From Cunninghamella blakesleeana (lineage: Eukaryota > Mucoromycota > Mucoromycetes > Mucorales > Cunninghamellaceae), in contig JAFCIZ010000001.1 in assembly GCA_017871115.1 (NCBI GenBank), positions 4,073,501-4,137,500 on the forward strand: DNA of 64,000 nucleotides, in the 5' to 3' direction. The notes beneath the pieces were generated by a model. The model made no database searches, had not been told where the DNA came from, and saw only the letters and a list, made by a program, of their open reading frames with translations. A program made the position numbers and the translations under genes. Positions within the stretch are counted from its first letter, which is position 1. Every line of letters starts with the position of its first letter. Below, piece by piece: positions 40,329 through 50,600 of this stretch.

Positions 40329-41129
40329 ATGAAGTAATACACCCATATCAAATAGATTTAAAAGAAAAAAAAATCCAATGCATCCATCCTTCATTATCCA
40401 TGACCATAACGATTAAACGATGTTTTTTTTAAAATGATATAATAAAATAGACTTGAAATCTGTTCTTTTTCTGGTTACAAAATTTATCCTGCTAAAGGAA
40501 AGACTTATGTCCGAATTGATAATAGGTATAAAAAATAAGGAAACCTTCATTTAACAAATTTAGAAAACCTATTTTTTTTTTTTCTCTCTTTCTCTTCCTC
40601 GTTCTACTTGTTCTTTGTATTAATACGAATGTTTTTTTTTTTTCTTTTTAAAACAAAATAAAATAGAGTACGTATAGATATTGATATATGAATAAGTTTA
40701 TTTAATATATATATATATATATATTTTCAACCCCCTTAAGTATAAATTTATATATACAAATATATAATTGAAATTTGGATACAAATATAAAAAAAATTAA
40801 TATATCATTTTTATTTTTATTTTTAAAAATAGACTTTCCGTTTTATCAATGGTAAAGCCGAATCCTACTTCCTTCAACGTTTAAATCCTCGTAAGATCCG
40901 ATGGACCACTATCTACCGTCGTCTTAATAAGAAGGGTGTTACTGAAGAAGTAGCCAAGAAAAGATCTCGCCGTACTGTTAAACATGAACGTGCTATTGCT
41001 GGTACTACTTGGGAAGATATTCGTGCTAAACGTAATCAAAAGCCTGATGCTCGTGCTGCTGCTCGTCAAGCTGCCATTGCTAAGTCTAAAGAAGCAAAGA
41101 AAGCCGCTCAAGCTGCCAAGAAGGCTTAA
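40329..41129 (+). CDS. RPL24: 60S ribosomal protein eL24
   Basis: Large-subunit protein of the eL24 family, about 125 residues. First coding exon 40329-40333 (ATGAA only), then 40451-40525 ([20 protein letters not shown]), then 40833-41129 ([48 protein letters not shown], and an Ala/Lys-rich tail). The alignment to other eL24 proteins needs VRIDNR-TFRF at the last junction. The exon ends AG at 40525 and the next starts ACT at 40833, so one base is missing for an Arg codon. Splicing GT (40526) to AG (40832) breaks the frame. A one-base exon, A at 40667, flanked by AAATAG and GTACGT, would restore AGA; a GT-TA intron ending at 40831 would also do so. Confidence 0.9.
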
Positions 41130-42814
41130 ATCAATACATCCCTTCTCTTTTTATTTATATAATTTATCATCCTACTTTTTCTTTTTTGTTTATTGATATT
41201 ATTGATTTAATACATTCCCCACATATTCCTTTCTTTTTTTTTTTTTATTGATTATAGCATTTTTTATTTTATTAAAATGAAAAAATAAAATAAAAAAAAT
41301 GATTCTTAGAAAAATAGTTGCATGAATACGATCAACCATAATTTACTTGTCCAATTTTTTCACTCTCAGACAGTTTACACGAATAACTAAAAACAATATT
41401 GATGGCGTAGTTTAAAACTAATAAGTATTATAAAAAAGTAAAATTAAACTCTTTCCATTTTATTTTTCACTTTTTCTTTTTTTTTTAAAAAAAAAAAAAG
41501 AATTAAATATTAATGAAATGTTTAAAAATGCATCATTGAACATTTTTTTAAAAAAAACGCGTTTGAATTTTTCTCAAAAAAATAGAAATAGATTTTGATC
41601 TAATAAGCCAGAAATGGAAAAAGTATATAAACTATCAAAATGTTGATCAACTTCCCTATGGTATCAATAATACTAAGAGAATAAATATTGATGCTTTAAA
41701 AATCAAATTTGGCTATGTTGATATAATTGATCTAAATATACTCCTCGATGCTTATATATGCTATAAATACTTTATCTTATTATGAAATGTCATTTTCAGT
41801 ATTTTTTTAAAAAAAAAAAGGATAAACAGAGTTTATTTTTTTATATCCTAGAGACTTTTTTTTCTATTCTCCGTGTATTTATAATGAATATTTATAAACT
41901 AAATAATCACTGTAGACTTTAGTTTCAAAGAGATTGGGCTATAATATTTTTTTACATCAACTAATAAAAATTACTCCAAAAAAAAAATATCTTTCATAAT
42001 AAAAAGTGACTTTTTCGCAACCAAAAAAATTAAAAAGATTATCCCTCTAACTTTAATTTTTTCAAATTTCAAGAGGTATCCTACGACTTATTTTCGTACC
42101 TTTTTTATACATATTTATTATAAACCCATCTATTTTAAAACATGGATTAGAATATTCTGATTACAAAAATTGAACCATGTTATTTTTAATAAATATATTA
42201 ATAAAAAGGGATAGAAAAAGAAAAATTTTTGTATTATCAATTACTGAGTCAAATTTATCTCAAATATATGTATTAATATTTTATTATTCAATATATATTG
42301 CTTTATAATCACGCATACATATTAAATTTTTATTTCATAAAATATACTCTTTTTTTCGACTGTGATTCTTTATAATATAAAAATACAAAAAATTATTTTC
42401 TTTATCTGATCTTTTTTTTTTAAATGTCATATATTTGCTAATTATAGTTTTTTTTTTTTTCTTTATTAGGATTATTTCAGTTTAAATCAATTTTTATTTT
42501 TAAATAATAAAAGATCATTACTAAAGATGAAGATCCATATACAATTAAAAAACAATATTATACCTAATACGGATGCCAAGAAAAAAAATCCTTATTTAGA
42601 AGTATGTTTGTCAAAATCAGTATAAACAATACTTTTACATTATTTAAGAAAATGAGGCAAAGGCAAGTTCTCTACCAAAAATGATATCAGATAAGGAAAT
42701 GTCACACAAATTATTTAATCCAATATAAAAAGCTAACAATTGGTAAAATACTTTTTTTTTTTTTAATTTTTAAACAAGTTAAATTTTACTGTGACATAAA
42801 AATAAAACGTTAAT
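41130..42814. other. spacer with an orphan open frame
   Basis: 1.7 kb between eL24 and the DUF1348 gene. It contains a 72-codon frame without Met at 41567-41785 that looks coding, and an ACGCGT word at 41558-41563. A short possible exon at 42526-42600 could not be extended. Otherwise A/T runs. Confidence 0.55.
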
Positions 42815-43267
42815 ATGGCAGATATAAAACCTCCATTCAATTTACAAACAGCAAATGCAAAAGTGAAATTTGCACAAAATATGTGGAATACGAAGGACCC
42901 CAACGTTGTATATAAAGGTTATACTGAAGATTGTATTTGGAGAAATAGAGATACCTTTATCAAAGGCCACGAAGAAATAAAAAAATTCTTGGGAAATAAA
43001 TGGCAAAAAGAAAATGGGTATAGACTTAGAAAAGAACTATTTGCGTTTATGGATAATAAGATTGCTGTCCAATTTTGGTATGAATTTCACGATGATAAAG
43101 GTCAATGGTGGAGATGCTATGGATTAGAAGATTGGACTTTTGACGATAATGGAAAAATGAAAAAAAGACAAATGAGTGGTAATGATGTAAAAATTGAAGA
43201 AGATCAAAGATGGTTTAAAGATAATGTTGATGTTGATAAGGTAGAAATTTCCGAAAAACATTGGTAA
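42815..43267 (+). CDS. DUF1348 / NTF2-like (SnoaL fold) protein
   Basis: Small protein of the DUF1348 group in the NTF2-like superfamily; reaction unknown. Single exon, 150 residues, the full length of the family. Conserved pieces: PPFNLQTANAKVKFAQNMWN, then GYTEDCIWRNRDTFIKG, KFLGNKWQKENGYRLRKELF, FWYEFHDDKGQWWRCYGLED and FDDNGKMKKRQMSGND. These match bacterial members almost block for block. It has no intron, unlike conserved neighbours, so acquisition from bacteria is possible, though fungal homologues are known. It starts at the first Met, which is the family start. Confidence 0.9.
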   Translation: MADIKPPFNLQTANAKVKFAQNMWNTKDPNVVYKGYTEDCIWRNRDTFIKGHEEIKKFLGNKWQKENGYRLRKELFAFMDNKIAVQFWYEFHDDKGQWWRCYGLEDWTFDDNGKMKKRQMSGNDVKIEEDQRWFKDNVDVDKVEISEKHW

Positions 43268-44470
43268 AGTTAAAAAAATAGTATTATATTACTACAAGCA
43301 ATTTATAATCTATTTTTTTTTTCTTTATATTTTCATTTTATTTTATTTTAAAATAAATTGGAAATAATATATAAAAAAAATTAAATTATGATGGGTGTTT
43401 TAAATGTATTTAAAATTAAATAAACAATAAATAACTATTTATAAAAATATTAATACTATTTAAACGAATGATTTGTTTTTGATTATATGTAAATAAAACT
43501 AAACAGTTTGCATAAATACTTTTTGAATGATAAGTAATAATTTATTCATAATATATTGTTATCATAGTAAAGCCAGATTTAATAAGGGAACCCTTAATAA
43601 TAAATTTATAAAATTTATTTTGACACAACAATGTATAACATATTATTTAATAATATGTATGTGAAGATATATAAAAATTGATACATACTTATATACATAT
43701 ATATTGTTATGATTACATTTAATATACCAAAAGTTATTAGAGGCAAATTGTATCATAGTGCTATAGATTTTTATTGTTGTCTAGAAAATATAGTTTCTTT
43801 TTATAGTTTTAAAAAAGTAGGTAGTTTAAAATGCTATTTAATTGTCAGTGACTACCGGTATCTTGATTTATAAGCAGGTACAATTTGGCTTTGATAAATA
43901 GAATAAAATAAAGTAAAATAAAAACAAGTTGTGTAATCAGTTAAAGATCGATAATTATATAAATAAAATAAAATAAAGTATAATATGATAAAGATCAAGA
44001 ATACTATAATATAATAAAATAAATTAATATGAATAATAATCAATAATATTAAAGTAAAATAAATAATCTTTAGTTAGAAAGATGAGTTAATAGAACTTAC
44101 TTATTATAGAAGAAATGTTTTAAAAGTTAGCTAACTGGTTTTTTCAAAAAATAAAAAATTAGTTTCTTTTAATATTAATATGAGCCGAATTTAAACACAG
44201 ATTGGTAGGCATTTATAATATAAAAAGGGGTGAATAAAAAATAGGTAAAATATAAAATATAAGACATATGATAAGAAAATATAAAATAATATTAGATAGC
44301 AATATAAAATTAATAAATATATTTAAAAATTACTTTTTTGATTATTCAAATATGATAGGTTTAACCAAGCCATTGCAATAGCAACAACCATATACAATTT
44401 TTAGTGTAAAACGAGGTAAAATCTTTTTTGATAATTGTGTAAAAGTAGCTAAAAAAAATCGGCTGATATT
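43268..44470. other. AT-rich spacer upstream of tRNA-Ala
   Basis: 1.2 kb. The first part is plain A/T. From 43845 a block with TTTATAAGCAGG, AATAAAATAAAGTAAAATAAAA and TAATCAGTTAAAGATCGATAATTA looks like a diverged repeat, with a weaker relative downstream of the tRNA. No gene seen. Confidence 0.5.
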
Positions 44471-44543
44471 GGGGATCTAGCTCATTTGGTAGAGCGCTCG
44501 CTTCGCATGCGAGAGGCACCGAGATCGATCCTCGGGTTCTCCA
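44471..44543 (+). tRNA. tRNA-Ala (anticodon CGC)
   Basis: 73 nt cloverleaf without intron. Acceptor GGGGATC/GTTCTCC with one T-T mismatch at 6:67, D arm GCTC/GAGC, anticodon stem CTCGC/GCGAG with loop TTCGCAT, variable loop AGGCA, T arm CCGAG/CTCGG with loop ATCGATC, discriminator A at 44543. The G3:U70 pair, the main alanine identity element, is present. CCA is not encoded. Reads GCG codons. Confidence 0.97.
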
Positions 44544-44547
44544 TTAG

Positions 44548-44558
44548 TTTTTTTTTTT
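44548..44558 (+). terminator. RNA polymerase III T-run
   Basis: T11 run starting four bases after the tRNA-Ala discriminator base. Confidence 0.85.
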
Positions 44559-45468
44559 CTTTTTGATTTATTATTACATTTCTTGTTGTGTTGTATGTGT
44601 TTGTGGTAAGTGTTGTTTTGAATAGTTGTGTATATTCTTGGAAATATTTATTTTTATTAAAATTAATAATGATGTTGTGTGTTTTGTGGGTTATTGGTTA
44701 AGATTTATTTTTAAAATGAGGAATGAGTACTTTGAGTTATATTTGGAGTATATAATAAAGTTCCAATAAGCAGCAGTTTCTGTTTTATAAGTAGAATAAC
44801 TTAAAATAAAATGATAAATATAAATAAAATAAAATAAATTTAAAAAGACAAAAAATAAAATAAATATTAAAAGTATAATAAAATAAACAGAGTTAAAGCA
44901 AAAATTTAATGACCGCCAAGTAAATAGTAGTAAAAAGTAGTAAAAGTTCGAAAAGATTCAGATCAACATACTTAAAGGTATACTAGCGAATAAATATAAT
45001 AAGTAAAATAATGTAAAATAAAATAAAATAAACTATATAATCACATAGTAAGTTATCAATTATACAAATAACATAAAATAAAATAATACTGTTAAATAGT
45101 GATAATGATATTAAACAATACAGTTGGAAAAATGAGAGAAATATATATATATATATATATAAGCTAACTAAATTTTAAATTTAGTATTGGATTCAATTGT
45201 CATTTCAGTTAAAAATATCAATTGAGTGAACATAAAAAAAATAATCATGACAACTAATTATACATAATTATTTAAGTTAAAAAAGATTAAGTATGTGTTT
45301 CCAAATTGATTTACATTTAATGATATTAATTATTATTTAAAAACTTTTGATATAAGGGAAGAAGAAAAAAAAAAAAAAGTAAATGATAAATAAAAATAAT
45401 AATAAAAATAATAAATTAATACTAAAATTACTACAAATAATAGTAAAACAAATAATAAAGAATAAAAT
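44559..45468. other. AT-rich spacer downstream of tRNA-Ala
   Basis: Contains a GT-rich stretch (44580-44700) that is unlike the rest of the window, then a second block of ATAAAATAAAATAAA words with TTTATAAGTAGAATAA (44790-45080) that resembles the block upstream of the tRNA. No gene seen. Confidence 0.5.
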
Positions 45469-47460
45469 TTATTCAATGGGATCCATAGTATTGGAATAAA
45501 ATATATTGGAAAAGAGTTTAAACAAACGAGATTTATTTTCACCCCAAAATTGTTTCACTTTTTCAAAAGAGGATCGATGGCTAGAATCTACCATTGCCAA
45601 CATATTATCCCAAGCTTCCTGAATTTCATGATCCATGTTAATAAAAACTGCTTCCCATTGTTGAACCAATTGTATATTATTTTTTTCCAATTTCCGCCTT
45701 GAACTTGCCCATAGTAATTCTAAAGATTCTTTAAATTGCTCTTGATTCAATGAAGTTGGTTTTTCCAATTGCTGTTTTTCTTGTAACCATTTCAAATCAT
45801 CAATCATAGTGGTGGTTATATCTAAAGTATTTGACATTATAAAATTCCATGAATATAAAAGTTGAGTTAGGTATTTATGGAAAGTTGATTTATTCTTTGC
45901 TGAAGCATTATCCCTTAAACGTTCATAAAATAAATGAATAGGCTGATGTGATCTAGGTGGTGTTAATTCAAATAGCTGCCTTTGTAAATGTTTATCAATC
46001 CTTGTAAATTGTTTACTTTTTTCTTTTTGTAATTGTGTTAGTGTATCAATTACTTCTAGAATGGGATGTTTCTTAAAAAATGAATGATTTTTAGGTAAAT
46101 ATTTAGATATTTGCTGATCGTCTTCTTCTTTCTGTTGTTGTTGAAAAGATATTTTTTGATTTTTTGATAGGATAGGTGTTTGTTGATGAATAAATGTTTT
46201 TGTTGTTTTCATTTTAATATTAGAATGCTGTTGTACATTATTAGAAGGAATAGTTGAATCATAGGTATGAGAGCAAATACATTTTGCTGTTTTTTCTAAT
46301 TCTTTAGATAATGTTAATAATTCATGTTGCCAAAAATGTAAATGAAGATGATAGACCCCTTTTTTGTTCTTTTGCTGTTGTCTAGTGGTTGTAGCAGGTG
46401 ATGTATACAATGATAAACTCCTACCTTGCTTAAAAGAACAAGAAATTTTATTCAATGTAGTAGGAGGTGATGAAAAGAGACAATGTATAATTTTTTCAAA
46501 ATCTTGATAAAGTGATTGCATTAAAATAATCCATTCATGTTGCATTTGATCCACAAATTCATGCCATATAAATTCTCCATCTTTTACCCATTGAATAAAG
46601 TCTCGCTTAGAGTATTGTACATTGATTTGCTCTTCATATGGTAAGGATTGAAAGTAATTGGCCATTTGTTGTTGATAAAATTGACTATGATAATCCGTTT
46701 CTAGCATATCTTTAAATATATCATCAAGATGGGAATGTGTTGTTGTAGCTGTTGATCCTCGTAGTTTCACCAATTCACGATAAAGGTGACGTACATATGA
46801 ATCAATACCAAGGTAACGGCAGAAGGACATCCATTTTCTGTTCATTTTATCCCATACCAAGTGCCATTCTAATGCCGGTGAAAGATAAATATCTTCTAAT
46901 ATTTGAATTATATTTTCATTGGTTTCGTCCACATTGTCCATCCATGACCATATTGTAGTATGAGCGTTTAAGTTGATGGCTGAAATTGAGCTACTTATGG
47001 GTTGAATATAATCTATATATATATCATTTATATAGGTAGATAGAAGATTTATGCCGTAAAACGATTGACTTTGAAGATAATTGTTTTTAATAAGAGTCTG
47101 AAGACTATTCTTTATTTTTTTTGATCCAGTTTTTATAGAATGGGCAGTTGATAAAGTGTGATGTTTTAAAGTATAAAGTGGTGATGTTATGATTGAATTA
47201 AAAGTTTTGAAAAAGTAATTTTTTTTCCTAGTGTAATTTGATGGTATATCTTCATAAGTACAGATTGGTAAATCGGTAGATACTTTTGCTGTTGTGTTTG
47301 TTTTGTTTTTTTGTACTTGTTGTTGAAAAGGTGCATATTCAATTTCATCTTTCTCTAAACTATATACTCCTTTAGATTGGTATAAAAGAGGTGGGTAGGC
47401 TAATGAATAAGTTGAAAATGATAATATAAATATAAATAAAAATAGCAGCCGTATAATCAT
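45469..47460 (-). CDS. unrecognised secreted or luminal protein
   Basis: Single exon, 663 codons, not recognised. A clear signal peptide opens it: MIIRLLFLFIFILSFSTYSLA, with likely cleavage after SLA. The mature part has few cysteines, several NxT/NxS sites near its start (NKTNTT, SNYT), and then long amphipathic helices rich in Trp, Gln, Leu and Lys (for example WSWMDNVDETNENIIQ and WDKMNRKWMSFCRYLGIDSY). The centre is Ser/Thr/Gln-rich. The C-terminal 170 residues repeat a pattern of helices with WxxxxxxL spacing (YSWNFIMSNTLDITTTMIDD, then WAVFINMDHEIQEAWDN-like). No catalytic motif seen and no second membrane span. It ends 194 nt upstream of the SPT6 3' end, on the same strand. A lineage-specific helical cell-surface or vacuolar protein is possible. 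Confidence 0.75.
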   Translation of the reverse strand: MIIRLLFLFIFILSFSTYSLAYPPLLYQSKGVYSLEKDEIEYAPFQQQVQKNKTNTTAKVSTDLPICTYEDIPSNYTRKKNYFFKTFNSIITSPLYTLKHHTLSTAHSIKTGSKKIKNSLQTLIKNNYLQSQSFYGINLLSTYINDIYIDYIQPISSSISAINLNAHTTIWSWMDNVDETNENIIQILEDIYLSPALEWHLVWDKMNRKWMSFCRYLGIDSYVRHLYRELVKLRGSTATTTHSHLDDIFKDMLETDYHSQFYQQQMANYFQSLPYEEQINVQYSKRDFIQWVKDGEFIWHEFVDQMQHEWIILMQSLYQDFEKIIHCLFSSPPTTLNKISCSFKQGRSLSLYTSPATTTRQQQKNKKGVYHLHLHFWQHELLTLSKELEKTAKCICSHTYDSTIPSNNVQQHSNIKMKTTKTFIHQQTPILSKNQKISFQQQQKEEDDQQISKYLPKNHSFFKKHPILEVIDTLTQLQKEKSKQFTRIDKHLQRQLFELTPPRSHQPIHLFYERLRDNASAKNKSTFHKYLTQLLYSWNFIMSNTLDITTTMIDDLKWLQEKQQLEKPTSLNQEQFKESLELLWASSRRKLEKNNIQLVQQWEAVFINMDHEIQEAWDNMLAMVDSSHRSSFEKVKQFWGENKSRLFKLFSNIFYSNTMDPIE

Positions 47461-47654
47461 AGATTAAATAAAAATAAAATAATATTCCAGATAGAGCTAA
47501 TGTATTTTATTATATAATTATTATATTTAAAAATAAAAATATGAAAAAAAAAAAAAAAACAAAAATAGAAAGGAAAAGAGAAAAGGAAAAAAACGTGGAG
47601 TTTTAAAGTTTTTAAATTTTTTAAATTTTTTTTTACAGATATTTAAAAAAGAAA

Positions 47655-50600
47655 TTAATGGTGATGACGAGCATATTGTGGAGGGTGATGGTGATGGTGA
47701 TGATGATGTTGTGGTGGATAAGGAGGATAGTTTTGATACTGTGATTGATGGTGATATGATGAATGTTGTTGTGGTGGAGGTTGTTGATGATGTGGTTGTT
47801 GGTGATGATGATGGTGTTGTTGTTGCTGCTGTTGTGGATGTTGGTGTTGGTGTTGCTGGTGTTGCATTCCTTTACGACGGCGAGCTTCGGATGCTTGTAA
47901 TCGTTTAAATCCATTAATCAAGTCGTCAACATTAGGGTAAGATGTATCACGTAAACGGTATCCATCAGGTAACACTTTTACTACCTATAAATATATGAAT
48001 AATAAAAATACATGCACATACAAATATATTTAGAATATTGACCCATTTTTATTAAATAAGTTGTTATTATTACAATTATATTTTAAAATAACTTACCCAA
48101 CGAGACATTTGTGATTTTTGATTTAATTTAAACCCTAAATCAAAATAACCAGCTTTATCATTTAAACAAAAACCGTATGCAGACATTTTTGGATTAGCTC
48201 TTGTTGTAGCATCAAGGTAGTCAGCTATAAACATAAATGAAATAAATTTAATAAGTTCAATGAACTTATAGTTTTCTTTTTCTTTTCCCTTTTCCTTTTT
48301 GAACAATTCTTATTATTATCATGCATATAAAACTTACAAAGAGCAGAATAACCACCATGTTGGAATTTAGGGTGAGCCATTAAATCGTCTACTTTTTGGA
48401 AAATAGCTTCTACGTAGGTAACAATCAATTCATCTAAGTCTTCAAATACTAGATTACCAATTGTATACCTAGAGGCAACGCTATAAGCATTAGGTTTTTC
48501 TTCCTTGACATCGATATGTTGATATACATCATTAGCTACCTTCCAAGTAATAGCCATATGACCACCACCGCGTGAAGAAGGGCGAATCACCAAATCCCCA
48601 GGTTTACGGTCTTCCAAATATTTTTCAGCTTCAGTGTGATTTAAAGGTTGGAATAATGGATGATTAATAACACGGCTATTTTGGTTACGCTTCTTTTGTC
48701 GTTGCCTTTTCACACGATCTAATCTTTCTTTTTCAGCTTTGGTATCATAGAATTCATCTAATGGCAAACGTCGTATATCAATATCACTATTTGGTTTTGT
48801 ATCTGAAGCTTTGCAGCTGAGTTCTACCATAAATTTATCACGATCAATGCGTACTACCTTGCAATTTAATGTTTGTCCAACCGTAAGCACATCGCCAACA
48901 TTAATCAAATGGTCGTCTGAAACATTGTCCACGTAAATGATGCCTTCTAAACCAGAATCTAATACGCAGTTAGCAACGCGACCACGGACAGAAACAACCT
49001 TAGCGGGTACAATAAAACCTTCACGAAGTGATTCTTTAGTTTCACCAGTTACCATAGTAAATGTTTCTTCCATATTAGGTCTAGTATATCTTCTTCGTCG
49101 ATCATGATAAGGGCCCTGTAATTCAAGTTTAATATGTTCCAATATTTGCCGTTTTGGTGCATTGTATTGTTGACGAAGTACTACTGCATAATCATCTAAA
49201 ATCAAATCGTTCAATTTTTCTGGATATTCTTTAATAACGCGAGATACAATGGCTACTTTAGAATTATAATCGTCCATTTCATCTTCGTCAATTTCAAGAG
49301 CATCACCAGCCATTTTACGTGCTAATTCGTAGTCTTGAGGGTGAATACGAGTATCATCCAACACATCTGCCCCATCTATATCTCTAATACGTAAATAGCT
49401 TGCACAGTTAATAAAAGTATTTGTGGCAGTCAATCGATGTAATACTAATGAAGATCTAGCATCAAGTTCGCCCTGTTTATTTTAAAAATAAAGTAATAAT
49501 AATAATAAAAATAATAATGTTATTTTGTTTAATTTGTTTATTTCAATTTTATTTTTTACTTCGTTTTATATTTAAAAAAAAATAAAAATATATTTTTAAT
49601 ACTTACAATGGCTTCAATCTTCTTTAATATACTTTGAGCTTTTCTTGGACCAAAACCACAAACATATTGTAAAGAGGAAGCAATATAAGGCGATTGGATA
49701 GCAGCATTGATGTCTACTCCCATATCATTAACAACAGAGATCAAAGCACGTTCTAAATAAAACAAAACCAAATCATCAGATACCAGGCTTTGTAAAGGAT
49801 GGAACTGAATAGCCAATAAATCACGCCCTAAACCAGTATATTCCAAAATGGGGTTTTGAAGTCGACGAGCTAAACTAATACAATAACGCATGACTTCTGG
49901 TTGATCAGGGAATTCCAATTGAGCACGATTTGAGTTCTTATATAATCTAGCAGCTTCATCATTCACGACAACTAAATCGGTTGCACTTGTTCCACTTTCA
50001 CGCGTTTGGTTCAATTCACTAATCATGGTTTGTAAATGTTTGATAAGACGACGAGTTTCAGCATTATAACCAGCTACACCTACCACATGTGGTTTACGAG
50101 AACGTATAAAGTCACTTAATTGAGTATAATGTCTATTATCCTTTAAATTGGATACAGTGATTTGATCTACTACTTTGCCACGATGATTCAACATGACAGC
50201 CATTGTTGGTGATTTAGGGTCACCATTACCATGGGAGACAGCGATTACACGAGGGATGTTGTTTTTATATCGATCAGCGTCGGGACCACGGTAAGGCCCA
50301 ACGTTAACTTTTGAAAGTAAATTTTTAGAGGCTTGTTTACATATGCATTCTTGAGCTTCTACTCTGAGCTTTTCACGAATATATTTATCCATCAATGGTA
50401 TTAAATGGTCGTTCATACATTGTTCTACAACTTGTCGACGTTGAATATTCCATTGTTCTACAGAATCACTATATCCGTCCGATAAATAATATTCCACAAT
50501 ACTTGATATCCATTTTTCATAATTGTGTACACTGACTTGAATAGTTAATAATCCATTTGCTTCACCTTTTAAAATTTGTAAAAATTCACCATTCTTGAAA

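Noticed and set aside
42526..42720. Possible two-exon mini gene (MKIHIQLKNNI... joined to ...NEAKASSLPK).
   Set aside because: Fewer than 60 codons, uncertain phase at the junction, no family.
47678..47908. Val/Asp-rich plus-strand open frame.
   Set aside because: Antisense of the Gln/His-rich SPT6 tail.
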